A stretch of 64,000 bases of DNA from contig NZ_AP023356.1 of the NCBI RefSeq assembly GCF_018324205.1, positions 5,066,001-5,130,000 of the forward strand, written 5' to 3'. Within the stretch, counting starts at the first letter, position 1; each line of letters begins with the position of its first letter. A program made the translations under genes and the position numbers. Below the pieces are notes generated by a model. It ran no database searches. It saw nothing but the letters and a program-made list of their open reading frames with translations, and was not told where the DNA came from. This document shows positions 52,480 through 60,050 of this stretch, one piece after another. The stretch comes from Actinoplanes ianthinogenes (GTDB lineage: Bacteria > Actinomycetota > Actinomycetes > Mycobacteriales > Micromonosporaceae).

Positions 52480-53336
52480 GCGGTCGCCTCCCGAGCCGCG
52501 GTGTGCTGCTCCGCGGCGCGGCCGCGGGGCGCGGTCCAGCCCAGGATCGCGCGCAGCTCGGCCGGGCCGGCCAGGTGGCCGTCGCCGAGCTCGGCGAGCG
52601 CGGTGACCCGCGCCGCGACCGGATCCGGCGCGACCCCGTGCAGCTCCGGCCACTCCCGGCGGATCCGGGTGGCGGTGGCGGTGTCCTCCGAGGCCAGCCG
52701 CATCGGGTCGCCGTAGACGGCGGGCTCGCAGCCGGCCACCGCCCCGTAGAGCACCGCGCTGCTCAGCCGGTTGGACGCCACCCGCCGGTGCCGGCGCAGC
52801 TCGGCGAGCTGGTGGTGCAGGAACCGGGTGTCCGTCCGCATCCGCATGTAGCCCCGGTAGCCGTGGCAGATCACCCGGCCCGCCTGCTCGTAGAACGCCC
52901 GCACCCGGTCGTCTCGGAACTCCTGCCAGTACAGGCAGAAGGTGATCGGGCCGGGCTCGGTGTCCACGATCTCGTCGATCAGTCGCCGGTGATCGCCGCT
53001 GACGTGCTGGCCCTCCCAGCCGTGGAACGGGTACCAGATGGTGCCGTCGCGCCGCGCCGGCTCGCCGGCGTCCGGTGTGGACCGCAGCAGGTAGAGGAAG
53101 GGTGCGCCGATCACCGTGGCCAGCGGGCGGCCCATCGACCACGCGCGCCGCCGGGTCCGCTCGGACCAGACGAAGATCGGCAGGCCGGGCGCGTACGGCG
53201 TGCCGGCCCCCAGCCCGTCGACCACGTTCCAGCCGTGTTGCAGGTAGCCGTCGATCCGGGGCGGGTCCGCCGGGTCGAGCCCGCAGTACTCGGCCAGAAC
53301 GTGGGCGTGGCCGTAGAAATGGTTGCCGTGGTGCAC
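52476..53336 (-). CDS. Uncharacterised glycan-cluster protein (possible glycosyltransferase)
   Basis: Predicted 286 residues with no signal or membrane helix. Distinct conserved-looking blocks are DGYLQHGWNVVDGLG, IGAPFLYLLRST, GTIWYPFHGWEGQHVSGDHR, ITFCLYWQEF, GRVICHGYRGYMR and RRHRRVASNRLSSAVLYGAV, ending with YGDPMRLASEDT. The alternating strand/helix plan and the C-terminal position of a G-D-P/E-D patch would suit a GT-B glycosyltransferase, but I do not recognise a named family. It sits between pseC and the methyltransferase-like gene in the same operon, so a role in making or transferring the nonulosonic sugar is likely. Confidence 0.6.
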   Translation of the reverse strand: MHHGNHFYGHAHVLAEYCGLDPADPPRIDGYLQHGWNVVDGLGAGTPYAPGLPIFVWSERTRRRAWSMGRPLATVIGAPFLYLLRSTPDAGEPARRDGTIWYPFHGWEGQHVSGDHRRLIDEIVDTEPGPITFCLYWQEFRDDRVRAFYEQAGRVICHGYRGYMRMRTDTRFLHHQLAELRRHRRVASNRLSSAVLYGAVAGCEPAVYGDPMRLASEDTATATRIRREWPELHGVAPDPVAARVTALAELGDGHLAGPAELRAILGWTAPRGRAAEQHTAAREATA

Positions 53337-53339
53337 GGC

Positions 53340-54464
53340 TCAACTCCCGAGAATGCCGCGCAGGGTGTCGATGACGCGATCCTGCTCGGCGTCGCTGAGG
53401 TCGACGAAGAGCGGAAGGGAGATCTCCTCGGCGTAGAAGGCCTCGGCGACCGGGCACATGCCCCGGCGGTACCCGAGATCCTCGAACGCCGGGTGCCAGT
53501 ACACCGGGATGTAGTTGACCTGCACCCCGATCCCGGCCGCGTGCAGCCGGTCGAACACCTCGCGGCGGCGGCCGTCCAGCACGCGTACCGGATAGAGGTG
53601 CCGCATCGGGTCGACGTCGTCCGGGGTGACCGGCAGGCGCAGGCCCGGCACGCCGGCGAGCAGCTCGTCGTACCGGGCGGCGAGATACCGGCGGCGAGCC
53701 TTGAAGGCGTCCAGCCGGCGCAGCTGGGAGGTGCCCAGCGCGCAGAGCACGTCCGGCAGCCGGTAGTTCAGGCCGAACTCGTGCACCTCGTAGAACCAGC
53801 GGCCCTCGTCGGCGTGCCGCAGCTTCTCCGGCTGCTTCACCATGCCGACCGTGCGGAACGTGCGGACCCGTTCCACCAGGTCGGGGTGGATCGAGGCGAC
53901 CGCGCCGCCCTCCCCGGTGGTCAGGTTCTTGGTCGGGAAGAACGAGAACGTGGTCAGGTCGGCGACCGAGCCGACCGGACGGCCGTGGTAGGTCGAGCCG
54001 ATCGCGTGCGCCGCGTCCGCGATCAGCACCGCGCCGGCGCTGTCGCTGAGCTTGCGCAGCCGGTCGTAGTCGGCCGGGACGCCGGCGTAGTCGACCGCGG
54101 TGATCGCCCGGGTACGCGAGGTCACCGCGGCCTCGGCGGCGGCCGGGTCCAGGTTCGCGGTGTCCTCGTCGATGTCCGCGAAGACCACGGTCGCGCCGAG
54201 CATGGCCGCGCCGGAGGCGGTGGCCACGAACGTCATCGGCGTGGTGACCACCTCGTCGCCCCGGCCGATGCCGGCCGCGGCGTAGGCGGCGTGCAGCGCG
54301 GTGGTCCCGTTGGTGACCGTCACGCACGGCGCGCCGGCGACCCGCTCCAGGTCCGCCTCGAACTCGCGGACCCGGGGGCCGGTGGTCAGCCAGTCGCTGC
54401 CCAGCGCGGCGACCACCGCGTCCACGTCGGACGGCGCGATGGACTGGCGTCCGTACGGCAGCAT
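53340..54464 (-). CDS. pseC: UDP-4-amino-4,6-dideoxy-N-acetyl-beta-L-altrosamine transaminase (PseC, DegT family)
   Basis: Predicted 374-residue PLP aminotransferase. It starts MLPYGRQSI like PseC proteins, has TNGTTALHAA, the phosphate-binding region and the PLP lysine K179 in FSFFPTKNLTTGEGG, and ends with YIPVYWHPAFEDLGY and SLPLFVDLSDAEQ. It aminates the 4-keto sugar made by PseB. The ATG overlaps the pseB stop by one base (TGATG). The transaminase matches PseC more closely than generic DegT proteins because of its partner genes. Confidence 0.87.
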   Translation of the reverse strand: MLPYGRQSIAPSDVDAVVAALGSDWLTTGPRVREFEADLERVAGAPCVTVTNGTTALHAAYAAAGIGRGDEVVTTPMTFVATASGAAMLGATVVFADIDEDTANLDPAAAEAAVTSRTRAITAVDYAGVPADYDRLRKLSDSAGAVLIADAAHAIGSTYHGRPVGSVADLTTFSFFPTKNLTTGEGGAVASIHPDLVERVRTFRTVGMVKQPEKLRHADEGRWFYEVHEFGLNYRLPDVLCALGTSQLRRLDAFKARRRYLAARYDELLAGVPGLRLPVTPDDVDPMRHLYPVRVLDGRRREVFDRLHAAGIGVQVNYIPVYWHPAFEDLGYRRGMCPVAEAFYAEEISLPLFVDLSDAEQDRVIDTLRGILGS

Positions 54465-55444
54465 CACTTCTCCGACAGCAGGTGGCGCATCTCGTCGACC
54501 GAGAGCCACAGGTCGTTGTTGTCGGAGCGGTAGTTGAAGCCGTCGGCGACCTGCTCGCCACCGTCCGGCGTCTGGTAACCCCAGCTCGCGGCGACCGGCT
54601 GGACCACGTAGCGGTCCTTGAAGCGCAGCGTGCGGCGGCTGTCGTCGGCCGCGATCATCTCCTCGTGCAGTTTCTCGCCCGGGCGCATGCCGATCTCGTG
54701 GATCGGCGAGCCCGGGGCCACCGCCTCGACCAGGTCGAGGATCCGCATGCTCGGGATCCGCGGCACGTAGAGCTCGCCGCCGCGCATCACGTCGAACGAG
54801 TTGACGACGAACTCGACCGCCTGGTCCAGGGTGATCCAGAACCGGGTCATCCGCTTGTCGGTGATCGGGAGGCTCTTGTTCTCGGCCGCCAGCTTGCGGA
54901 AGAACGGCACCACCGAGCCGCGGCTGCCCATCACGTTGCCGTAACGGACCACGGCCAGCCGGGTCGGGTGGGTGGCGGCGTAGTGGTTGCCGGCCACCAC
55001 GATCTTGTCGGCGGCCAGTTTGGTCGCGCCGTACAGGTTGATCGGGCTGGACGCCTTGTCGGTGGAGAGCGCGACGACCTTCTTGACCTCGGCGTGGATG
55101 GCCGCGTCGATCACGTTCTGGGTGCCGTTGATGTTCGTCGCGACGAACTCCGACGGGTTGTACTCGGCGGTGTCGACCTGCTTCAGGGCGGCCGCGTGCA
55201 CCACGTGGTCGATCCCGTGCATGGCCCGGTCCAAGCGCGCGCGGTCGCGGATGTCGCCCAGGAAGAACCGCAGCCGGGGGTCGTCGCCGAAGGTCTGCCG
55301 GACCTCGTACTGCTTCAGCTCGTCACGGGAGAACACCACGATGCGGTGCGGGTCGAGGTGCGTGAGCGCGTACTTCAGGAATGCCTTGCCGAACGAACCG
55401 GTGGCGCCGGTGACAAGGATCGAGGATCCGCTGATTTCAGACAC
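54464..55444 (-). CDS. pseB: UDP-N-acetylglucosamine 4,6-dehydratase (inverting)
   Basis: Predicted 326-residue extended short-chain dehydrogenase, first enzyme of the pseudaminic acid route. It dehydrates UDP-GlcNAc with inversion at C5. Motifs: SILVTGATGSFGKAFLKY, LGDIRDRARLDRAM, VHAAALKQVDTAEYNP, YGATKLAADKI. GTG 55444 (VSEISGSS) is chosen because GGAG precedes it by about 8 bases and it opens right at the Rossmann strand. It is the first gene of a six-gene minus-strand operon and divergent from the ACP operon across 189 bases. Confidence 0.9.
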   Translation of the reverse strand: MSEISGSSILVTGATGSFGKAFLKYALTHLDPHRIVVFSRDELKQYEVRQTFGDDPRLRFFLGDIRDRARLDRAMHGIDHVVHAAALKQVDTAEYNPSEFVATNINGTQNVIDAAIHAEVKKVVALSTDKASSPINLYGATKLAADKIVVAGNHYAATHPTRLAVVRYGNVMGSRGSVVPFFRKLAAENKSLPITDKRMTRFWITLDQAVEFVVNSFDVMRGGELYVPRIPSMRILDLVEAVAPGSPIHEIGMRPGEKLHEEMIAADDSRRTLRFKDRYVVQPVAASWGYQTPDGGEQVADGFNYRSDNNDLWLSVDEMRHLLSEK

Positions 55445-55633
55445 GTGTTTTCTCCGGGGGACTGGGCAGCAAAGCGCTACGGGGCGGAAGCATAACCACC
55501 TGTCCCGGCAATTCCGCGGGTCGCGGAGAACAGCCAATGGCAATTCATTTTCAGTTCAACCGGCATTGGTCGCGACGACCGAGCGCCTGCGGGAAGGTGA
55601 AGTCCTCCATTCACCGCCCCTGGGAGTAACACC
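55445..55633. promoter_or_regulatory. Divergent promoter region between pseB and the ACP operon
   Basis: The 189 bases between two opposing operons contain a locally A+T-rich stretch at about 55525-55570 (CAATGGCAATTCATTTTCAG). Both promoters must lie here. I see no strong operator palindrome. Shared position suggests the two operons may be expressed together. Confidence 0.6.
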
Positions 55634-55876
55634 GTGACTGAGCTGGCCAGACTGCGCGACGCGTTCCGCACCGCACTGGATCTTCCGGCGGACGCGCCCG
55701 TGGACGACCTGCGCTACCAGGACAACGAGAAGTGGGACTCCCTGGCGCACATGTCGCTCGTCGCGACAATTGAAGATGAATTCTCGGTAATGATCGACAC
55801 GGACGACGTCATCAATATGTCCAGCTTTGCCGAGGCCGTGCGAATCCTCGGTAAATACGGGGTGGACGTCAAGTGA
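55634..55876 (+). CDS. Acyl carrier protein
   Basis: Predicted 80 residues. The phosphopantetheine serine is S36 in NEKWDSLAHMSLVATIEDEF; the DSL context is normal for stand-alone ACPs. It starts at GTG 55634 with GGGAG about 6 bases before. It is the first gene of a plus-strand operon of SDR, adenylate ligase, LuxE-like and LuxC-like genes, each starting on the GTGA of the previous stop. It is thus the likely carrier of the acyl group handled by this operon rather than the fatty-acid synthase ACP. Confidence 0.9.
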   Translation: MTELARLRDAFRTALDLPADAPVDDLRYQDNEKWDSLAHMSLVATIEDEFSVMIDTDDVINMSSFAEAVRILGKYGVDVK

Positions 55877-56604
55877 GCGTCGCCCTGGTCACCGGGGCGT
55901 CGCGCGGCATCGGCCGGGCGGTCGCGCACCGTCTCGCCGAGCAGGGTTACGACCTGGTCCTGCACGGGCACGGCGCGGCCGGGGTGGCCGAGACGGCCGA
56001 GTCGGTGGCCGGCAAGTTCGGCGTGACCGTGCTGCACGGCGCCGGCGACATCGCCGACCCGCAGACCGGCAAGGCCCTGGCCCGGCTCGCCTTCGAGCAC
56101 TTCAAGCGGCTGGACGCGCTGGTGGTCAACGCCGGCACGCACGCCGCCGGGATGCTCGGGATGACCGCCGACGACACCATCGAGCGGCTGTTCGCGGTGA
56201 ACGCGGCGGGTGCGGCGTACACCCTGCAGAACGCCGTGCGCCTGCTGGCCCGCGGGGAGAACCCGGCCGTGGTGCTGACCGCCTCGATCACCGGCACGCA
56301 CGGCGCGGCCGGCCAGGCCGTCTACGCCGCGTCCAAGGCCGCCGTGGTCGGCCTGACCAGATCGGCCGCCAAGGAGCTCGGCCCGCGCGGGATCCGGGTC
56401 AACGCGGTCGCGCCCGGCTTCATCGCCACCGACATGCTGGACACCCTGGACGAGGCCGGCCGCGCCGAGCGGATCGCGGACACCGCCCTGGGCCGGCTCG
56501 GCACCGCCGAGGAGGTCGCCGACGTGATCGCCTTCCTGCTCTCCACCCAGGCCCGCTTCGTGACCGGCCAGATCGTCGGGGTCGACGGGGGACTGACGCT
56601 GTGA
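55873..56604 (+). CDS. Short-chain dehydrogenase/reductase (FabG-like)
   Basis: Predicted 243-residue NAD(P)H-dependent reductase. The cofactor motif is VTGASRGIGRA, followed by LVVNAGTHAAG, the active site TASITG (serine near 138), Y151 and K155 in VYAASKAAVVG, and GIRVNAVAPGFIATDM. It most resembles 3-oxoacyl-ACP reductases. The GTG start overlaps the ACP stop by four bases. In context it may reduce a keto group on the ACP-bound acyl chain, or a sugar keto group; only the first is suggested by the ACP. Confidence 0.88.
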   Translation: MSVALVTGASRGIGRAVAHRLAEQGYDLVLHGHGAAGVAETAESVAGKFGVTVLHGAGDIADPQTGKALARLAFEHFKRLDALVVNAGTHAAGMLGMTADDTIERLFAVNAAGAAYTLQNAVRLLARGENPAVVLTASITGTHGAAGQAVYAASKAAVVGLTRSAAKELGPRGIRVNAVAPGFIATDMLDTLDEAGRAERIADTALGRLGTAEEVADVIAFLLSTQARFVTGQIVGVDGGLTL

Positions 56605-57824
56605 ACCTGCTGCACCCGGACGCTCGCGTGGTCGACGCCGCGACCGGCGACGAACTCACCCCCGAGCTGATCGACGCGGCTGCCGCCGAGCTGGCCGGCG
56701 AGCGGCTGGTCTTCCTGCCGATGCCGTCGACGGTCCCGGCGGTCGCCCGTTACCTCGCGGCGCTGCGCCTCGGCGTGCCGGTCGTGCCGCTCGACCCGGA
56801 CGCCGACCACACCGGCCTGATCGAGCGGTACGCCACCGACCGGGTCCACCCCGACCTGGCGCTGCTGCTGACCACCAGCGGGTCGACCGGCAACCCCAAG
56901 CTGGTCCGGCTGTCCCGCGCGGCCGTGCTGGCCAACGCCGGGCAGGTGGCCGACAGCCTCGGCGTCGCCGGCGCCGACGTCGCGATCACCACACTGCCGC
57001 TGTTCTATTCGTACGGCATGTCGGTGCTGCACTCGCACCTGCTGCGCGGGGCGACCGTGGTCCTCGAACGCACCGGCATCATGCGGCGCGACTTCTGGGC
57101 GGCGGTGAACGAGCACCGGGTCTCCTCGATGGCGTTCGTGCCGTACCAGTACGAGATGCTGCGACGGCTGCGCTTCGACCCGGCGACGTACCCCTCGCTG
57201 CGGACGATCACGCAGGCGGGCGGCCGATTGCGTACCGAAATGGTGTCTGAATTCGCGGCCCGGATGGCGGCCGTGGGCGGCCGGATGTTCGTGATGTACG
57301 GGCAGACCGAGGCGGCGCCGCGGATGGCCGCGCTGCCCCCGGAGCGGATCGCCGACAAGCTCGGCTCGGTCGGGCTGCCGATGCCCGGCGCGAGCTTCGC
57401 GATCGAGGACGACGAGGTCGTCTACCGCGGGCCGAACGTGATGATGGGTTACGCCGAGTCCGCCGCCGACCTGGTCAAGGGCGACGAGCTGGGCGGCGTG
57501 CTGCGCACCGGTGACCTGGGCCGGCTCGACGAGGACGGCTTCCTGTTCATCACCGGCCGGCTCAAGCGGATGGGCAAGGTGTTCGGCGTCCGGATCAACC
57601 TGGACGACGTCGAGCGGAACTTCCCGGTGACGGCGGTGGCCGGCGACGACAGGCTGCACGTGTTCGCCGAGGGGATCGGCGACGACGAGGCCCGCGCGTT
57701 GCGGACGAAGATCGCCGAGTGGCTGGGCAGTCACTTCACCGGGATCGACGTGCGCGTGATCGAGGCGTTGCCGTTGCTGCCGAACGGCAAGACGGACTAT
57801 CGGGCGCTGGAGGCGTCGCTGTGA
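56601..57824 (+). CDS. Short AMP-dependent acyl ligase
   Basis: Predicted 407-residue adenylate-forming enzyme of the ANL superfamily. It contains the P-loop TSGSTGNPKLVRLS (about residues 92-105), YGQTEAAPRM (A5), GDLGRLDEDGFLFITGRLKR (A7-A8) and the C-terminal lysine in LPNGKTDYRAL (A10). It is about 100 residues shorter than usual, mainly because the N-terminal part before the P-loop is only ~90 residues. It would activate a carboxylic acid as acyl-AMP and load the ACP. It starts at GTG 56601, overlapping the SDR stop. Confidence 0.88.
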   Translation: MNLLHPDARVVDAATGDELTPELIDAAAAELAGERLVFLPMPSTVPAVARYLAALRLGVPVVPLDPDADHTGLIERYATDRVHPDLALLLTTSGSTGNPKLVRLSRAAVLANAGQVADSLGVAGADVAITTLPLFYSYGMSVLHSHLLRGATVVLERTGIMRRDFWAAVNEHRVSSMAFVPYQYEMLRRLRFDPATYPSLRTITQAGGRLRTEMVSEFAARMAAVGGRMFVMYGQTEAAPRMAALPPERIADKLGSVGLPMPGASFAIEDDEVVYRGPNVMMGYAESAADLVKGDELGGVLRTGDLGRLDEDGFLFITGRLKRMGKVFGVRINLDDVERNFPVTAVAGDDRLHVFAEGIGDDEARALRTKIAEWLGSHFTGIDVRVIEALPLLPNGKTDYRALEASL

Positions 57825-58855
57825 GTGTCTTCACCCTGCCGCAGGCCGTCAAAGAGGAACGTCTCCTCAACGAGCTCTCGGCCCTGGTTGATCATCACCG
57901 CGACCGGTGCGAGCCCTATGCCCGCATCCTGGCGGCTTCCGGTTACGCCGGCGCTTCGGAGATCTCCGCATTGCCGTGGCTGCCGGTCCGGCTGTTCAAG
58001 ACGCTGGAACTCAAGAGCATCCCGGACGACGAGGTGTTCAAGGTGCTCACCTCCAGCGGCACCACCGGCGACGTCAGCCGGATCCACCTGGACAAGGCGG
58101 CCGCCGCCGAGCAGCAGAAACGGCTCGCCGCCACGGTGCAGACCGTGCTCGGGCCGAAACGGCTGCCGATGCTGCTGGTCGACACCAAGGCGATGCTCAA
58201 GGACCGCCGCTCGTTCAGCGCTCGCGGCGCCGGCGTGCTCGGCATGTCCACGTTCGGCCGGGACCACGTGTGGGCGCTGGACCCGGACGGACAGGTCGAC
58301 CTGGCGGCGATCCGCGGCTTCCTGGACAAGCACGGCGACGCGCCGTTCCTGATCTTCGGCTTCACCTTCCTGGTCTGGCTGCACCTGTACGAGGTGGCCC
58401 GGGACAACGGCCTGGACCTGTCGAACGGCATCCTGATCCACTCCGGTGGCTGGAAGAAGCTGATCGACCAGGCCGTCTCGCCCGACGAGTTCCGCGCGCG
58501 ACTGGCCGGCGTCGGCCTCACCCGGGTGCACAACTACTACGGCATGGTCGAGCAGATCGGCACGATCTTCCTGGAGGGACCGGACGGTGGCGCGCTGTAC
58601 TGCCCGGACTTCGCGGATGTGGTCATCCGCGACCCGCGGACCTGGGCGGAGCTCCCGCCCGGTGAACCGGGCCTCATCGAGGTGATCAGCACACTGCCCA
58701 CCTCGTACCCCGGGCACGTGCTGCTCACCGAGGACCTCGGGGTGGTGCACGGGATCGACGACGGCGCCTGGCCCGGCAAGCGTTTCTCGGTGCTCGGCCG
58801 GCTGCCGCGCGCCGAGGCCCGGGGCTGCTCCGACACCTATCGGGAGGCCGCGTGA
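57821..58855 (+). CDS. LuxE-like acyl-protein synthetase
   Basis: Predicted 344 residues of the LuxE/PaaK superfamily. The N-terminal RLFKTLELKSIPDDEVFKVL followed by TSSGTTGDVSRIHLD is the LuxE adenylation motif, and the C-terminal half has YYGMVEQIGTIFLEGP and a TEDLGVVHGIDD segment. In luminous bacteria LuxE activates fatty acids as acyl-AMP and passes them to the reductase LuxC. The gene directly following here is a LuxC homologue, so the same pairing is expected. GTGA overlap on both sides. Confidence 0.88.
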   Translation: MSVFTLPQAVKEERLLNELSALVDHHRDRCEPYARILAASGYAGASEISALPWLPVRLFKTLELKSIPDDEVFKVLTSSGTTGDVSRIHLDKAAAAEQQKRLAATVQTVLGPKRLPMLLVDTKAMLKDRRSFSARGAGVLGMSTFGRDHVWALDPDGQVDLAAIRGFLDKHGDAPFLIFGFTFLVWLHLYEVARDNGLDLSNGILIHSGGWKKLIDQAVSPDEFRARLAGVGLTRVHNYYGMVEQIGTIFLEGPDGGALYCPDFADVVIRDPRTWAELPPGEPGLIEVISTLPTSYPGHVLLTEDLGVVHGIDDGAWPGKRFSVLGRLPRAEARGCSDTYREAA

Positions 58856-60039
58856 GCATCCAATTCCGGTTCGGCGCACCGGGAGACCTCACCGCGCCGT
58901 CCGACGACCGGCTCGCCGTCGGCGACCCGCGCGTCGTCGACTTCCTCGGCAAGCTGGCCCGCAAGCTGCTCGCCCCGGCCCTCGCCCGGCGGCACCCGGA
59001 GCTGGGCTCGCTCGGCTACTTCCTGCGGCCGGCCGAGCTCACCCGGGCCGTCGAGAAGATGCGGCGGGACGACGCGCTGGTCTTCCCCCGGGGCAATGTC
59101 TTCCACGTCCCACCGGCCAACGTGGACACCATCTTCGTGTACTCGTGGGCGCTCTCCGCGCTGGCCGGCAACCACAACGTGGTCCGGATCTCCAGCCGGT
59201 CGGCCGGTGCGGCGGACGCCATCTTCCAGGCGCTGCACGAGGTCGACGCCGACCCGGTGATCGCCCGCACCCAGCGGATGGTCACCTACGGCCGGGACGA
59301 CGCGATCACCGGCGCGCTCAGCCGCTGGGCGGACCTGCGGGTGATCTGGGGCGGTGACGCCGCCGTCGAGGCGATCCGCGAGCACCCGCTGCGGCCGTCC
59401 GGGCGGGACCTGACGTTCCCCGACCGGACGTCCTGGGCGGTGCTCTCGATTCCCGGCTGGCGCGCCGCCGACCCGGCTGCCCGCCGGGCCGCGGCGCTCG
59501 GGTTCGCCAACGACGCGTACTGGTTCGACCAGGCCGCCTGCTCGTCCCCGCGGACCGTGTTCCTGGTCGGTGCGGGCGACGCCGAGGCGGTCCGGGCGGA
59601 GTTCCTGGAGCTGCTGCTGGCGGCCGTCGACCAGCGGGGCTGGACGGTGGACGCGGCGATGGCGGTGGAGAAGCGGGTGAACGCGTACGGGCTGGCGGCG
59701 ACCGGCGCGGCCACCTCGGTGGCGTTCCCGGACAACCGGATCACCTCGCTCACCCTGACCGGACCGGATCAGGTGCCCCGGCGCTGGATCGGGGCCGGCG
59801 CCTTTCCCTTCGCCCGGGCCGATGCGCTGATCGACCTGGTGCCGGCGATGACCCGGCAGGACCAGACCGTGAGCCACTTCGGCTTCACCCCCGCCGAGCT
59901 GCACGAGTTCGCCCTCGCGCTGGCCGGCCGCGGGGTGGACCGGATCGTGCCGTTCGGCTCGGCGCTGACCTTCGGCGCGATCTGGGACGGGTACGACCTG
60001 CCCGCCGAGTTCACCCGCCTCACCACTCTGCACAGCTGA
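58852..60039 (+). CDS. LuxC-like acyl-CoA/acyl-protein reductase
   Basis: Predicted 395-residue aldehyde-dehydrogenase-fold reductase (LuxC family), reducing an activated acyl group to an aldehyde with NADPH. The probable acyl-accepting cysteine is C230 in WFDQAACSSPRTVFLVG. FPRGNVFHVPPANVDTIFVY and LAGNHNVVRISSRSA are typical N-terminal LuxC segments. It starts at GTG 58852 on the LuxE stop. No luciferase is in the window, so the aldehyde must be used for something else. The membrane protein gene follows after 11 bases. Confidence 0.9.
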   Translation: MSIQFRFGAPGDLTAPSDDRLAVGDPRVVDFLGKLARKLLAPALARRHPELGSLGYFLRPAELTRAVEKMRRDDALVFPRGNVFHVPPANVDTIFVYSWALSALAGNHNVVRISSRSAGAADAIFQALHEVDADPVIARTQRMVTYGRDDAITGALSRWADLRVIWGGDAAVEAIREHPLRPSGRDLTFPDRTSWAVLSIPGWRAADPAARRAAALGFANDAYWFDQAACSSPRTVFLVGAGDAEAVRAEFLELLLAAVDQRGWTVDAAMAVEKRVNAYGLAATGAATSVAFPDNRITSLTLTGPDQVPRRWIGAGAFPFARADALIDLVPAMTRQDQTVSHFGFTPAELHEFALALAGRGVDRIVPFGSALTFGAIWDGYDLPAEFTRLTTLHS

Positions 60040-60050
60040 TCAAGCGAGCG

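Noticed and set aside
52480-54561. Upstream extension of the methyltransferase-like frame
   Set aside because: It overlaps pseC and the unknown glycan gene in a shadow frame; GTG 52479 gives a GTGA overlap and a proper protein start.
57821-60039. Bioluminescence operon
   Set aside because: LuxE and LuxC homologues are present but luxA/luxB, luxD and any luciferase are absent, and an ACP and ligase take their place.
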